A DNA stretch of 49,661 nucleotides from an uncultured Clostridia bacterium (GCA_934278925.1 CAKQWJ010000018.1:1-49661); one strand, 5' to 3'. Positions 33,383 to 42,642 are shown, counted from the stretch's first letter. Numbers and translations are program-made. Notes: a model not told the origin generated them from the letters alone.

Positions 33383-34410
33383 TTTTTCAAACTCCTTTTT
33401 CTTCCCATAAAATACCCTGCCAGCACGATCAGCGCACTGGTAATAATGCATACGTAGAAGGAACAGCCCCGGCACAGCATCTCGATGGATGCCGCATCCC
33501 GGCCCAGAATCTCCCCGAATCCGTCCAACATCAGGTAGTCCGCACCGCCCATGCCGCCCGGAATCGGGATGCTGTTGGATCCCAGCGCGGTAAAGGCCTG
33601 AATCACGAATCCTTCCAAGGAGGTTCGGAATCCTTCTCCCAGCGCCATAAAAATCATAAACGTCACGCCAATCTGAGACAGCCGCTGCAGCAGATTGATG
33701 ATAAAAATACGAATCAGCATCCGCCCGTGTCCGGCGATTTCATCGGAACACTGTTGGTATTCCGCCATTTTCTTTTTCAGCTTCGCCTGCTTCTTCGTGA
33801 GGTTGCTCAGGAGCTTCCGCTTTCCCAGCATCTCCATCACCCGGTCGCAGAGCCGGTACAGGATTTCTCCCCGGCGAAGCAGCATGTAGAACAGCATGGA
33901 CAGTCCCGTCATGATGAACCAGCCCACGATAATCAGGATTCGGGAGAACAGGGACATCCTCCGGAACAGATTGAAATGAAGCAGTACGGACAGGCTGCCG
34001 ATGGTCAGCGTCGCCAAGGTGTACATTACCAAATTAATCAGCAATGCGGTGGTGCATGCCGGGAAGGTCATTCCGTCCCGAAGCATGAAGAACATGCTGG
34101 CCGGCTGTCCGCCGGAGGCGGAAGGAGTGATGGCGGAAAAGAAGACGTCCGCCGCCCCGTACACCGTTCCCTGCCGTTTCGCACTTTGGTATCCCAGCGT
34201 GCGGCAGATGTGCACCAACGCATATCCTTCGAACCAGATGTAGCCGAACATGCACAACAAGCCGGCCGCCAGCCACAGCTTGTTCGCCCGGCTCAGGTAG
34301 GTCATCATGGTCTCCAAGGAAAACTCCTTGCTCCCCGATGCAATCATCATAATCGTCAGTATGGCAATTCCCAGAGAGAGGAATCCCCACACCACTTTCT
34401 TTTTGTTCAT
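33379..34410 (-). CDS. UPF0104/MprF-flippase-like membrane protein (343 aa)
   Basis: A member of the AglD/YbhN family (lysylphosphatidylglycerol synthase membrane region) without the aminoacyl-transfer domain of MprF. About eight helices; family traits are SAITPSASGGQPASMFFML (93-111) and IPIPGGMGGAD near 285-295. Such proteins are thought to move lipids across the membrane. It overlaps PAP2 upstream and pssA downstream by four bases each, which links it to phosphatidylethanolamine synthesis; lipid flipping in that pathway is inferred. Confidence 0.85.
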   Translation of the reverse strand: MNKKKVVWGFLSLGIAILTIMMIASGSKEFSLETMMTYLSRANKLWLAAGLLCMFGYIWFEGYALVHICRTLGYQSAKRQGTVYGAADVFFSAITPSASGGQPASMFFMLRDGMTFPACTTALLINLVMYTLATLTIGSLSVLLHFNLFRRMSLFSRILIIVGWFIMTGLSMLFYMLLRRGEILYRLCDRVMEMLGKRKLLSNLTKKQAKLKKKMAEYQQCSDEIAGHGRMLIRIFIINLLQRLSQIGVTFMIFMALGEGFRTSLEGFVIQAFTALGSNSIPIPGGMGGADYLMLDGFGEILGRDAASIEMLCRGCSFYVCIITSALIVLAGYFMGRKRSLKK

Positions 34411-35054
34411 ACAGTCGCACCCTCTCTTCGAACATACAGTTTATGCGCCAGCAGGAGCCCCATTTCTCCTGCCGCAATTGCGCCTGCCACGTCCAGCAAA
34501 ACGTGCTGCTTCAGCAGCTGGGTGGAGGCGAAAATCAGTATCATTGCCACCGCCGCCAGATTCCCATACCAAGACGGCGCCTTCTTCATCTTCCGTCCGC
34601 TGCGGAAACAGATCCAGCTTTCCAGGCAGTGGATGGACGGGAACAGGTTGTCCGGCGAATCGATTCGGTACAGCAGTGCCACCAGCTGTTTCCAGAATGT
34701 CCCGTCCGCACCGATGACCGGCCGCACCAGGGTGGTGGGAAACACCAAAAAGCAGATGAGGCAAATTGTCTTCGCAATCATCTCTCCGATCAGATAAACG
34801 CGGCACATCTCCCGGCTCTCCCGGGCAATGAGAATGAATCCATAGACCCAGAAGGGAAACGCCAGAAAGTAAACCACAATCCAATGCGGACAGAAGGGAA
34901 TCATCCGATCCGCCGCCAGTTGGATGGAATGGTGTTTCATCCCGGAGGTGAACAACCGGGTTCCGAAATACGTTATGCAATTTAAAACAACCACCGCCGT
35001 CAGCAGTCCCCGGGAATACTCCGGCACAATTTTTTTCAGTTTCTCTTTTATCAT
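34407..35054 (-). CDS. PAP2-superfamily membrane phosphatase (215 aa)
   Basis: Six predicted helices and the phosphatase motifs FPSIHCLES (Ser140, His142) and STQLLKQHVLLD (His184, Asp188). The Arg normally found in the last motif (SRxxxxxH) is Thr here, and the first motif (KxxxxxxRP) is only partly seen as KTICLI...RPVIG. It may act on a lipid phosphate or transfer a phospho-alcohol, like inositol phosphorylceramide synthases. First gene of the lipid operon; overlaps the next gene by four bases. Confidence 0.8.
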   Translation of the reverse strand: MIKEKLKKIVPEYSRGLLTAVVVLNCITYFGTRLFTSGMKHHSIQLAADRMIPFCPHWIVVYFLAFPFWVYGFILIARESREMCRVYLIGEMIAKTICLICFLVFPTTLVRPVIGADGTFWKQLVALLYRIDSPDNLFPSIHCLESWICFRSGRKMKKAPSWYGNLAAVAMILIFASTQLLKQHVLLDVAGAIAAGEMGLLLAHKLYVRREGATV

Positions 35055-35092
35055 GACAAATATCTTCAGAATTACTTTTCCGCAATGATGTA

Positions 35093-35121
35093 ATTATATA
35101 TATAATCCGCTTTTGTTTCAA
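35093..35121 (-). promoter_or_regulatory. Promoter of the phospholipid operon
   Basis: TTGAAA (35116-35121) and TATAAT (35093-35098) on the minus strand, spacer 17, about 40 bases before ATG 35054. Confidence 0.7.
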
Positions 35122-35135
35122 CCATTCCCGCAAAT

Positions 35136-35165
35136 CCTAAAGAAATCTTAATAAATATTAAGAAA
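35136..35165. promoter_or_regulatory. Three direct repeats of CTTAAGAAAT type
   Basis: CTAAAGAAAT, CTTAATAAAT and ATTAAGAAAT follow one another with a ten-base period, 14 bases upstream of the -35 of the phospholipid promoter. The pattern is the same as at 7598-7617 and suits an OmpR-family activator. Confidence 0.5.
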
Positions 35166-35190
35166 TTCCGGTTTTTCTCGCTATCTAAAA

Positions 35191-35212
35191 CTCACCGGAC
35201 GCTGCCGGTGAG
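35191..35212 (-). terminator. Terminator of feoAB
   Basis: CTCACCGG and CCGGTGAG form an eight-base stem with a six-base loop; TTTTAG follows on the minus strand and ATTTTTG TTTTT on the plus strand. Confidence 0.85.
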
Positions 35213-35224
35213 TGATTTTTGTTT

Positions 35225-37573
35225 TTACAGAAGAATGCTTCCAATCAGGTGCACCGCCCACGCGACCAGCCAGGCCACGACGCACTGGAAGATGACCATG
35301 AGGATGGCAGCACCTCGGCCCTGCTCCTTTCGAATGGTGGCCACCGCCGCGATGCACGGGGTGTACAGCAGGCAGAATACCATGAAGGTGAATGCCGCCA
35401 GCGGAGTGATGGCCGAACGAACGGCTGCGGTTCCGCCGTATACCACCGCCATCATGGATACCACGCTTTCCTTTGCCAGGAAGCCGGAGATCAAGGCGGT
35501 TACCATCTGCCAACTTCCGAAGCCCAGCGGGATGAACAGCGGTGCCAAGAACCCTGCCAATGCCGCCAGCATGCTGGACTGCGGGTCCGAAACCATGTTC
35601 ATGGAGAAGTTGAAGTTCTGCATGAACCACACCACGATGGTGCCGATGAAAATCACTGAGAACGCCCGCTGCAGGAAGTCCTTCGCCTTGTCCCACATGA
35701 GCTGCAATACGCTCTTCGCCCCCGGCATCCGGTAGTTCGGCAGCTCCATGACGAAAGGAACCGCTTCCCCCTTGAACACCGTGTTTTTGCCGATGAGGGC
35801 AATCAATATGGCCATGAGGATTCCGATAAAGTACATGGCCACCATCACCAGCGCCGCGTACTTCGGGAAGAACATGTTGGCGAAGAATGCGTAAATCGGC
35901 ATCTTTGCGGAACAGCTCATAAAAGGAATCAGCAGCAGCGTCATCTTCCGGTCCCGCTCCGACGGCAGGGTGCGGGAAGACATGATAGCGGGAACGCTGC
36001 AGCCGAAGCCCACCAGCATCGGCACGATACTGCGGCCGGAGAGTCCCACCCGGCGCAGGAGTTTATCCATAAAGAAGGCCACCCGCGCCATGTACCCGCT
36101 GTCTTCCAGCAGGGACAGGAACAGGTACAGCACCACCACAATCGGCACAAAAGACAGCACCGAACCCACGCCGGTAAAAACACCGTCGATAATCAGCGAA
36201 TGAATCGGCGTCGCCACGTTCATGGCGGTGAGCCACTGATCCGTCCAGCCCGTGAGCACTTGGATGCCTTCGTCCAGCAGGTTCTGGAAAAAGGCCCCGA
36301 TGACGTTAAAGGTGAGCCAGAACACCAATCCCATGATGGCCACAAAAGCCGGAATGGCGGTCCACTTTCCGGTGAGGAAAGAGTCCAGCTTCTGGCTTCG
36401 AATCCGTTCTTTGCTTTCCTTCGGTTTAATCACCGTCTGATGGCACAGCCGGCGAATAAAGGTGTAGCGCATATCCGCCATGGCGGCGCTGCGGTCCATG
36501 CCGCATTCCTCTTCCATCTGGCGGATGATTTTCTCCACCATTTCCTCTTCGTTCTCCGTAAGCGCCAGCGCCTTTGTTACCAGTGAATCCCCTTCAATCA
36601 GCTTCGTGACCGCAAAGCGAACCGGAATGCCGGCCGCTTCGGCGTGGTCCCCCACCAGGCTCATGATTCCGTGAATGGCCCGGTGCACGGCACCGTTGTG
36701 GTCCTTCGGATTGCAGAAATCCACCCGACCGTGGGTCTCGCCCAGGCGCGCAATGCGCACGGCATGCTCCGCCAGCTCTTCCACCCCTTGGTTTTTCGCT
36801 GCCGAGGTTGGAATGACCGGCACCTGAAGGATTTCCTCCATCTCATTGATCAGCACCGAGCCGCCGTTTCCCGTCATCTCATCCATCATGTTCAGGGCGA
36901 TGACGATGGGAATGTTCAGCTCCAGAAGCTGCATGGTGAGGTACAGGTTCCGCTCAATATTGGTCGCATCGATGATGTTGATAATCGCCGATGGTTTTTC
37001 TTCCAGGATAAACTGCCGGGAGACGATTTCCTCGCTGGTGTACGGGGAAAGGGAGTAGATGCCCGGCAAATCCACCACTTCCGTGCCGGGATATCCTTTA
37101 ATGACACCGCTTTTCCGGTCCACTGTTACCCCCGGAAAATTTCCAACGTGCTGATTGGACCCGGTCAGTTGGTTGAACAGGGTGGTTTTGCCGCAGTTCT
37201 GATTTCCCGCCAATGCGAAAACGATATGCTCTTCCGATACATCTCGGTCTCGTTCTCTTCCTCTGCCCTCTTCACCGATTCCCGGGTGGGGAATGTCCTT
37301 GCTGGGCTGAATGGGTTCCAGCACTTCCCCCCGGCCGCCGGGATGCTCGTGCACGTTGGTGATTTCAATCCGAGCCGCATCCGCCAGGCGAAGGGTCAGG
37401 GAGTAGCCCGACACCATCAGCTCCATGGGATCGCCCATGGGTGCGTATTTAATCAGGGTGACTTCAATTCCGGGAATCAATCCCATATCCAAAAAATGCT
37501 GCCGAAGGGAGCCTTCTCCTCCCACAGCCGATATTACTGCAGATTGTCCGATTTCTAGATCGCAAATCGTCAT
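35225..37573 (-). CDS. feoB: Fused FeoA-FeoB ferrous iron transporter (782 aa)
   Basis: Residues 1-76 are a complete FeoA SH3-like domain. After a charged linker (77-115) comes the FeoB G domain with G1 GNQNCGKTT (123-131), G3 DLPG (168-171), G4 NMMD (228-231) and G5 SAAK. The membrane part begins near 400 and has two Gate-type repeats, including VGFGCSVPAIMSSRTL. It imports Fe2+ and is driven or gated by GTP. Separate feoA genes are more common; fusions are known in anaerobes. AGGAGG precedes ATG 37573. A possible extended -10 (TGG-TATTAT) lies at 37612-37617 on the minus strand. No clear Fur site seen. Confidence 0.93.
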   Translation of the reverse strand: MTICDLEIGQSAVISAVGGEGSLRQHFLDMGLIPGIEVTLIKYAPMGDPMELMVSGYSLTLRLADAARIEITNVHEHPGGRGEVLEPIQPSKDIPHPGIGEEGRGRERDRDVSEEHIVFALAGNQNCGKTTLFNQLTGSNQHVGNFPGVTVDRKSGVIKGYPGTEVVDLPGIYSLSPYTSEEIVSRQFILEEKPSAIINIIDATNIERNLYLTMQLLELNIPIVIALNMMDEMTGNGGSVLINEMEEILQVPVIPTSAAKNQGVEELAEHAVRIARLGETHGRVDFCNPKDHNGAVHRAIHGIMSLVGDHAEAAGIPVRFAVTKLIEGDSLVTKALALTENEEEMVEKIIRQMEEECGMDRSAAMADMRYTFIRRLCHQTVIKPKESKERIRSQKLDSFLTGKWTAIPAFVAIMGLVFWLTFNVIGAFFQNLLDEGIQVLTGWTDQWLTAMNVATPIHSLIIDGVFTGVGSVLSFVPIVVVLYLFLSLLEDSGYMARVAFFMDKLLRRVGLSGRSIVPMLVGFGCSVPAIMSSRTLPSERDRKMTLLLIPFMSCSAKMPIYAFFANMFFPKYAALVMVAMYFIGILMAILIALIGKNTVFKGEAVPFVMELPNYRMPGAKSVLQLMWDKAKDFLQRAFSVIFIGTIVVWFMQNFNFSMNMVSDPQSSMLAALAGFLAPLFIPLGFGSWQMVTALISGFLAKESVVSMMAVVYGGTAAVRSAITPLAAFTFMVFCLLYTPCIAAVATIRKEQGRGAAILMVIFQCVVAWLVAWAVHLIGSILL

Positions 37574-37827
37574 CCGATTTTCCTCCTACTTTACATAAAA
37601 ACACTGCCCCTATAATACCACATTTTCCGACGAATCGTGTCTTTTATCCCAATGAAACTTTGCCGGTTTTGCCAAATTTCTTCTTCCTTCTCATCAGCAT
37701 ACACAGCTATATGAAAAACCTGCATCCGGGTATACGGATTAATTCAGTTTTCGCTTTCATATAAATATAAGTCCGGTTCAAAAAGCGCGGTTCCAATTGT
37801 ATTATCCTTGGCTTGCACGTACAATCT

Positions 37828-38114
37828 CATATGTCTAGAAATTTGAAGGCAGTTCACGCTTTTTGACAGAAAACACGGATTTAGCGTGAACGTAACTCGC
37901 TGCTTTTACAAAGATTCTAATTTTGGAGCGACCGATTACCACCGGCGATTCACGCCAAAATGACAAAGCTCTCCACAAAGCGTGAACTTTTTTAAAAGGA
38001 TGGTTTGTGCAAAGAGAATTCCATGACGAAACCGTGTACCGCAAAAAAAAGATTCACGCTAATCCGCCAAAATTGCAAAAACAGCGTGAAGTCGCTCTGA
38101 AAATCTAGGCATAT
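37828..38114. repeat. Dispersed element B with three paired AGCGTGAA sites
   Basis: The second copy of the element at 10563-11320, in the opposite orientation and without the 504-base insertion. Ends: CATATGTCTAGAAATTT...TTCACGCT and AGCGTGAA...AAAATCTAGGCATAT. Three units of exactly 38 bases, TTCACGC[TC]-N22-AGCGTGAA, lie at 37853-37890, 37949-37986 and 38053-38090. The 22-base centres differ. It lies between the divergent feoAB and alr genes. The remaining parts of the gap 37574-38381 hold only the feoAB promoter and a terminator-like hairpin. Confidence 0.75.
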
Positions 38115-38212
38115 CATATTAAGTCTGATTAACAAATTCTAATTGTCACGCAAATGCTTGTGGGAGATACGATTATACTCCCCGAAGAAAAAGTGAAGGA
38201 CCGCAATCTTGG

Positions 38213-38250
38213 CCTGCCGATGGCGCTCGCGGACCGGGTGCAGGTTTTTT
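38213..38250 (+). terminator. Terminator-like hairpin without an upstream gene
   Basis: CCTGC and GCAGG enclose a GC-rich inner part and are followed by TTTTTT. No rightward gene precedes it, so it may be a relic or protect alr from read-through. The bases CAATCTTGGC before it resemble those at 43638-43645. Confidence 0.4.
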
Positions 38251-38381
38251 ATCACGTCCCTTGAAGCCCCGGTATTCCCGTGCTAAAATATTTTGTTGTT
38301 GAGTGCTCCCGATTTGTGGGAAAAATCGGAAGTGCCCTGGCGAAAAAAAATATTTTTTATATGATTCACAGGAGCAAAAAT

Positions 38382-39551
38382 ATGAAATCAACATTGAAGC
38401 GGACGTGGGCGGAAATCGATCTGGACGCCCTCACATATAATTATCATGCGATTCGGAAACATATCGGAGAGGATGTGCGCTTCCTGGGCGTGGTGAAGGC
38501 GGATGCCTATGGCCACGGATCCCTGCAGGTGGCCACGAAGCTGCAAGAGCTGGGGGCGGATTACCTGGCAGTGAGCAGCATCGATGAGGCTTTGGAGCTT
38601 CGCTTCAACGGCATCACCATGCCGATTCTGATTCTGGGACACACGCCGAAGGAGCAGGTGGATCGGCTGATCTGCTTTAACATCACCCAGGCGGTGACCT
38701 GCGAAGCCAAGGCGCTGGAGTACAGCGAGGAGGCGGTGAAGTACGGCGGCACCCTGAAGGTTCACATCAAGGTGGATACGGGCATGTCCCGGCTGGGATA
38801 CCTGTGCGAGGGGGATTATTTTCAGCACGGTGTGGACGGCATCGTTCATGCCTGCACCCTTCCGGGCTTGGATGCGGAAGGCATCTTCACGCATTTTGCG
38901 GTGGCGGACGAAGAAGGTGCGGAAGAGCTGGAATACACCCGGCACCAGTTTCAGCTGTTCACCGATGTGATTCGGAGTGCGGAAGAAAAATGGGGCCATG
39001 AGTTCCGGATTCGCCACTGTGCCAATACCGGAGCCACGGCAAAATACCCGGAAACCTATCTGGACATGGTTCGCCCGGGCTTGCTGCTGTACGGATACGG
39101 AGACTATGCGAAGCAGCTGGGACTTCGACCGGTAATGTCCCTGAAGACCGTTGTCAGCACCATCAAAATCTACCCGGCCGGAACCCACATCAGCTACGGC
39201 GGAATTTTTGAGACCACCCATTCCACGCGAATCGGCGTGGTACCTTACGGATATGCGGACGGCTTCCTGCGCTGCCTTTCCAACCGCTACGCTCTGATGA
39301 CGGCGGAAGGTCCGGCACCGGTGCGGGGCAAAATCTGCATGGACATGTGCATGATCGATCTTTCCGATGCGCCCGGCGTAGACGTGGGCGACGAGGTGAC
39401 CATCTTCGGACCGAACAATTCCCTGGAGCACATGGCGGAAATGGCGGGCACCATCCCGTACGAGCTGACCTGCAGCGTAAGCAAGCGGGTTCCCCGCCTC
39501 TTCATCGAGAACGGACAAGTGGTTTCCAAGGAACTGCTGTTAAGAATGTAA
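38382..39551 (+). CDS. alr: Alanine racemase (389 aa)
   Basis: It interconverts L- and D-alanine for peptidoglycan. The pyridoxal phosphate Lys39 is in VVKADAYGHG, the second catalytic base Tyr272 in HISYGGIF, and the phosphate-binding RPGLLLYGYG lies at 231-240. Start ATG 38382 behind AGGAG; an upstream frame from 38280 runs through non-coding sequence. Single-gene transcription unit with its own terminator. Confidence 0.95.
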   Translation: MKSTLKRTWAEIDLDALTYNYHAIRKHIGEDVRFLGVVKADAYGHGSLQVATKLQELGADYLAVSSIDEALELRFNGITMPILILGHTPKEQVDRLICFNITQAVTCEAKALEYSEEAVKYGGTLKVHIKVDTGMSRLGYLCEGDYFQHGVDGIVHACTLPGLDAEGIFTHFAVADEEGAEELEYTRHQFQLFTDVIRSAEEKWGHEFRIRHCANTGATAKYPETYLDMVRPGLLLYGYGDYAKQLGLRPVMSLKTVVSTIKIYPAGTHISYGGIFETTHSTRIGVVPYGYADGFLRCLSNRYALMTAEGPAPVRGKICMDMCMIDLSDAPGVDVGDEVTIFGPNNSLEHMAEMAGTIPYELTCSVSKRVPRLFIENGQVVSKELLLRM

Positions 39552-39556
39552 AAACA

Positions 39557-39644
39557 GAAAACCTGCATGCGGTCGGCAACCGCTTGCCGTTGGGCTCAAA
39601 ACGCCCAGCGGCAAGCCAAGATTGCCTCCCGCATGCAGGTTTTC
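39557..39644 (+). terminator. Terminator of alr, two nested stems
   Basis: AAAACCTGCATGCGG and CCGCATGCAGGTTTT form the outer 15-base stem, closing on TTTTCTTAT. An inner stem CTTGCCGTTGGGC/GCCCAGCGGCAAG (one G-T pair) stands inside. Seventeen bases of the right arm (39622-39638) recur at 43646-43662. Confidence 0.85.
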
Positions 39645-39748
39645 TTATAGGGAAAAAGGCAGAAGGAAGGCCGAAAAACCCGGTAATAGCGGCGCGAACC
39701 CCGGGCCGCTTTCAGAGAAAAAAGTGAAGACCTAAAAATAAATAATTA

Positions 39749-39787
39749 TAAAAGAGGGAGTCGCCACTTGGCAGTCTCCCTCTTTTA
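39749..39787. terminator. Bidirectional terminator after the NSS symporter
   Basis: TAAAAGAGGGAG and CTCCCTCTTTTA form a perfect 12-base stem with a 15-base loop, 34 bases from the symporter stop. Confidence 0.9.
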
Positions 39788-39821
39788 ATAAGAGAAAAAG
39801 ATGTCTAATATCCAATAATTT

Positions 39822-41129
39822 CTAGACGAAGTTGCCCATGAATATCACAATAATTGCAATCGGACAAATGTATTTAACGCAGATTCGAAGCCATGTTCTG
39901 GCGATTGGTTTTTCAACATTCGCTGCATCTAAGAAATTATCAATCCCCCATACCCATCCAACAAAGACAGATATTAGAAATGCACCGATAACAACCAGAT
40001 AGTTGGTTGTAAAAAGGTCCATCTTATCAAATAACTCCAGACTCAAGATTGAAATCGATCCAACGATTACATCCCCGAGAACCGTTAACGCAAGCGCTTT
40101 CTTCCGCCCACAATTTAACAATTCCATCAACGTATTTACCACAGCTTCTGCCATGCTGATGGAAGAGGAGAAAGCAGCAAAGAAAAAGCCCAGATAGAAT
40201 ATTGTTCCGATAATTCGTCCACCGGATATCGAATTAAATGCATTCGGCAAAGTAATCAGCGAAAGAGATACTCCTGCAGCCGGCTCCAAATCAAATGCAA
40301 AGCAGATTGGGAAAATCATCAATCCTGCGAATACACCAGCGATGATGATAGATACACTGATGATTGAACAATCCTTAACCAGATGTTCCCCTTTATTCTT
40401 GATACAGCTTCCAAATACCATCGAAGCTAACATACCAATCCCAATTGCAAAGAATGCCTGTCCCAATGCTGCAGTGAATGCAGCGAACCCAAACTCTTCA
40501 AAGTTCGGTTTGAATAAGAATGCAAGTCCTTTCGAAGAACCCGGAATACGAAGTCCAATGACAATGCATACAATCATGATAGTGCCAAGAGCCGGTATCA
40601 TCACTTTCGAAATCTTCTCTACACCACCTTGGAGTCCTTTGCTGACCACCAATGCCAACAATGCCCATGCAATAAATGCCCCGATAAACATTGTCAAATG
40701 GTCCGCATTTAACGCTTCGAAGGACTCGTTTATTTCTTTTGAATCCATTCCGGTAAAATAACCACTGGCCGTTCGCCAGACATATACGACCACCCAAGCA
40801 TAAATCGGCGTCGTATAAGCATTAATCATCCAACCCGCCGCCAAGTGAATGTATCCGGCTCCATGCCATTTACTTCCCGGCTTCTCCAGTACTTTATAGG
40901 CACCTACCGCCGTCTTCTGAGATTTGTAACCAATACTCATCTCGGCCGTAAGAAGAGGAATTCCTACAATAACGATAACGATAATATACGTCAAGATAAA
41001 CAATGCGCCGCCATTTGTTCCACATATATATGGAAAACGCCATAGGCTCCCAACGCCTACTGCGAAACCGACCATCGTCATTAAGAATCCAAAAATACTT
41101 CCGAACCCGCCTTTTTCTTCATTTTTCAT
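39822..41129 (-). CDS. Sodium-dependent amino acid symporter, NSS/SNF family (435 aa)
   Basis: A LeuT-fold transporter. The first helix has VGVGSLWRFPYICGTNGGALF around 24-44, the family sodium/substrate site, and the sixth-helix region FAAFTAALGQAFFAIGIGM follows near 215. About 11 helices are seen, typical for bacterial members such as Tyt1 and MhsT that import hydrophobic or aromatic amino acids. Start chosen at ATG 41129 with AAGGTGAT; a frame from 41159 adds only residues of the intergenic hairpin. It lies 110 bases after an amino acid dehydrogenase, so the pair probably imports and deaminates the same amino acid. Confidence 0.9.
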   Translation of the reverse strand: MKNEEKGGFGSIFGFLMTMVGFAVGVGSLWRFPYICGTNGGALFILTYIIVIVIVGIPLLTAEMSIGYKSQKTAVGAYKVLEKPGSKWHGAGYIHLAAGWMINAYTTPIYAWVVVYVWRTASGYFTGMDSKEINESFEALNADHLTMFIGAFIAWALLALVVSKGLQGGVEKISKVMIPALGTIMIVCIVIGLRIPGSSKGLAFLFKPNFEEFGFAAFTAALGQAFFAIGIGMLASMVFGSCIKNKGEHLVKDCSIISVSIIIAGVFAGLMIFPICFAFDLEPAAGVSLSLITLPNAFNSISGGRIIGTIFYLGFFFAAFSSSISMAEAVVNTLMELLNCGRKKALALTVLGDVIVGSISILSLELFDKMDLFTTNYLVVIGAFLISVFVGWVWGIDNFLDAANVEKPIARTWLRICVKYICPIAIIVIFMGNFV

Positions 41130-41146
41130 AATATCACCTTTTCGGC

Positions 41147-41172
41147 GGGGCAATACCACCGGGCATTGCCCC
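41147..41172 (-). promoter_or_regulatory. Intercistronic stem-loop before the NSS gene
   Basis: GGGGCAAT and ATTGCCCC pair with a ten-base loop, ending a few bases before the symporter ribosome site; likely tunes expression between the two genes. Confidence 0.55.
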
Positions 41173-41239
41173 TTTTTCTTGTTGATATAGAGGTATTATG
41201 GAACTATATTAAATTGTAGACGGATATTTCTATCCAATT

Positions 41240-42601
41240 TTAAAAGTGAATATCTGCTAATGTCTTGTCTCCATAAAGAACATCGTTTGCATTTCTATAA
41301 CAATTCTCTACCGGCGTAATATCCAATTCTGCTGCCTGCTTGAGATTATTGTAGGTTGCAGCCGGCATAACGTCATCAATTGTCTTCAGCAGGTTTTCGT
41401 ATGTTGCTTTTTTCCCCAGAACGTATTCCTGATATCCGCAGATAACACCGGCAGTGTTATGGAACCATTCCACCTGGAAGATGATATCTCTTGCTTTCAG
41501 CTTCTCAGCCAGTCTGATTTCCTCTTCAGCACTGGAAGCCTTCAGCGTATTATTTGCGGAACCCCAGATATATTTGCAGTTCAGTTTTGGAATGGTTTCA
41601 TCGTCAAACACACCACCGATAGCACATGGACAAAGAATATCGCATTCGGTAAAGTATGCCCCTTCCAATGGAATTGTTTCGATATTTTTATCCGGATACG
41701 CATCTTTAAACTGTTGTGCTCTTGCCGGATTCAAATCGGTTACATACAGCTTCTCAACCTCTGTTACCAGATGTTCACCCATGTACCAGCCTACAGCACC
41801 CAGTCCAATCAGGCATACGGTCTTTCCTGCCAGGCTTTCGGTTCCTTCCTTAAATTTAACGGCCTGCTTCATTGTAACATATACACCATATGCAGTTGGT
41901 TTTCCCGTTTCACCGAGAGCAGAGTATTTTGGTCCATTTGTATACTGCATGGAGAAGTTTTCATTCTCGACATCTGCCATTTCTGTCGGGAAGTTCATGT
42001 CCGGTCCCGTCATCGTTCTACAACGATCAATGGCAAATCCCAGAAATCCCATAATCTCCATATTATCCAGATCCAGTTCATCCATGGTTACTGTCTGTTT
42101 GCAGCCGCCCATATCAATATTTCCTGCTACATTCTTGAAGCTCATTCCTCTTCCAAGATTCAATCCATCGATAATTACATCGATTTCTTCTTCATCTTTG
42201 TTATGACGACGTATTCCGCCGGCCAAAGTTGCATGAAGCTTATTATTAATACCCAGCTTTCTGGAATGCTGGTGGCTCATATACAGAATATCCAACCCCT
42301 CATGGTAATATGCTTCAATTCCAAAGTGTTTTCCCTGTCTCAGCAGATCTTCGATATCATCCAAATAATCTTCCAGATCATATTTCTTGAAAATTTCGCG
42401 AACTTCCTTCGTATTATAGTATTTCGCATCATCAGTTAGAATACTTTCTGCATAGAAATCTTTGTTATACCGGGAAAAATCCAGATCCGAATCCCATTCC
42501 TTCATTGCCTCCAGCTTAAAGGTATCGGTCTTAAAGTCATACCGAATTTTCAACGATGTGAGACCTTCTGCCTTCATTGGAACTGTAATACTACGCTTCA
42601 T
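41240..42601 (-). CDS. Glu/Leu/Phe/Val-type amino acid dehydrogenase (453 aa)
   Basis: An NAD-linked oxidative deaminase. The catalytic domain has RGMSFKNVAGNIDMGGCKQ with Lys156 and Lys168 and the likely catalytic Asp201 (TGPDMNFP). The NAD domain begins with VCLIGLGAVGWYMGEH (GLGAVG 266-271) and has CPCAIGGVFDDETIPKLNC and GSANNTL, as in leucine, valine and phenylalanine dehydrogenases. It is about 80 residues longer at the N-terminus than leucine dehydrogenase, and GGCK replaces the usual GGGK. Start at ATG 42601 with AAAGGAGGT; 42631 would lie upstream of that site. Substrate probably a branched-chain or aromatic amino acid. Confidence 0.85.
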   Translation of the reverse strand: MKRSITVPMKAEGLTSLKIRYDFKTDTFKLEAMKEWDSDLDFSRYNKDFYAESILTDDAKYYNTKEVREIFKKYDLEDYLDDIEDLLRQGKHFGIEAYYHEGLDILYMSHQHSRKLGINNKLHATLAGGIRRHNKDEEEIDVIIDGLNLGRGMSFKNVAGNIDMGGCKQTVTMDELDLDNMEIMGFLGFAIDRCRTMTGPDMNFPTEMADVENENFSMQYTNGPKYSALGETGKPTAYGVYVTMKQAVKFKEGTESLAGKTVCLIGLGAVGWYMGEHLVTEVEKLYVTDLNPARAQQFKDAYPDKNIETIPLEGAYFTECDILCPCAIGGVFDDETIPKLNCKYIWGSANNTLKASSAEEEIRLAEKLKARDIIFQVEWFHNTAGVICGYQEYVLGKKATYENLLKTIDDVMPAATYNNLKQAAELDITPVENCYRNANDVLYGDKTLADIHF

Positions 42602-42642
42602 GGTGTACCTCCTTTGTAAACAAATAATCACTTCTTTACACC

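Noticed and set aside
35225..37573. FeoA-FeoB fusion as a new protein architecture
   Set aside because: Such fusions are already known in several anaerobes, so it is noted but not counted as a finding.
37853..38090. The 38-base units as a CRISPR array
   Set aside because: Arms are only eight bases and inverted, the distances between units are irregular, there are no cas genes, and the unit borders, not the intervals, are conserved.
38280..38381. N-terminal extension of alanine racemase
   Set aside because: The extra residues match no racemase, and AGGAG stands directly before ATG 38382.
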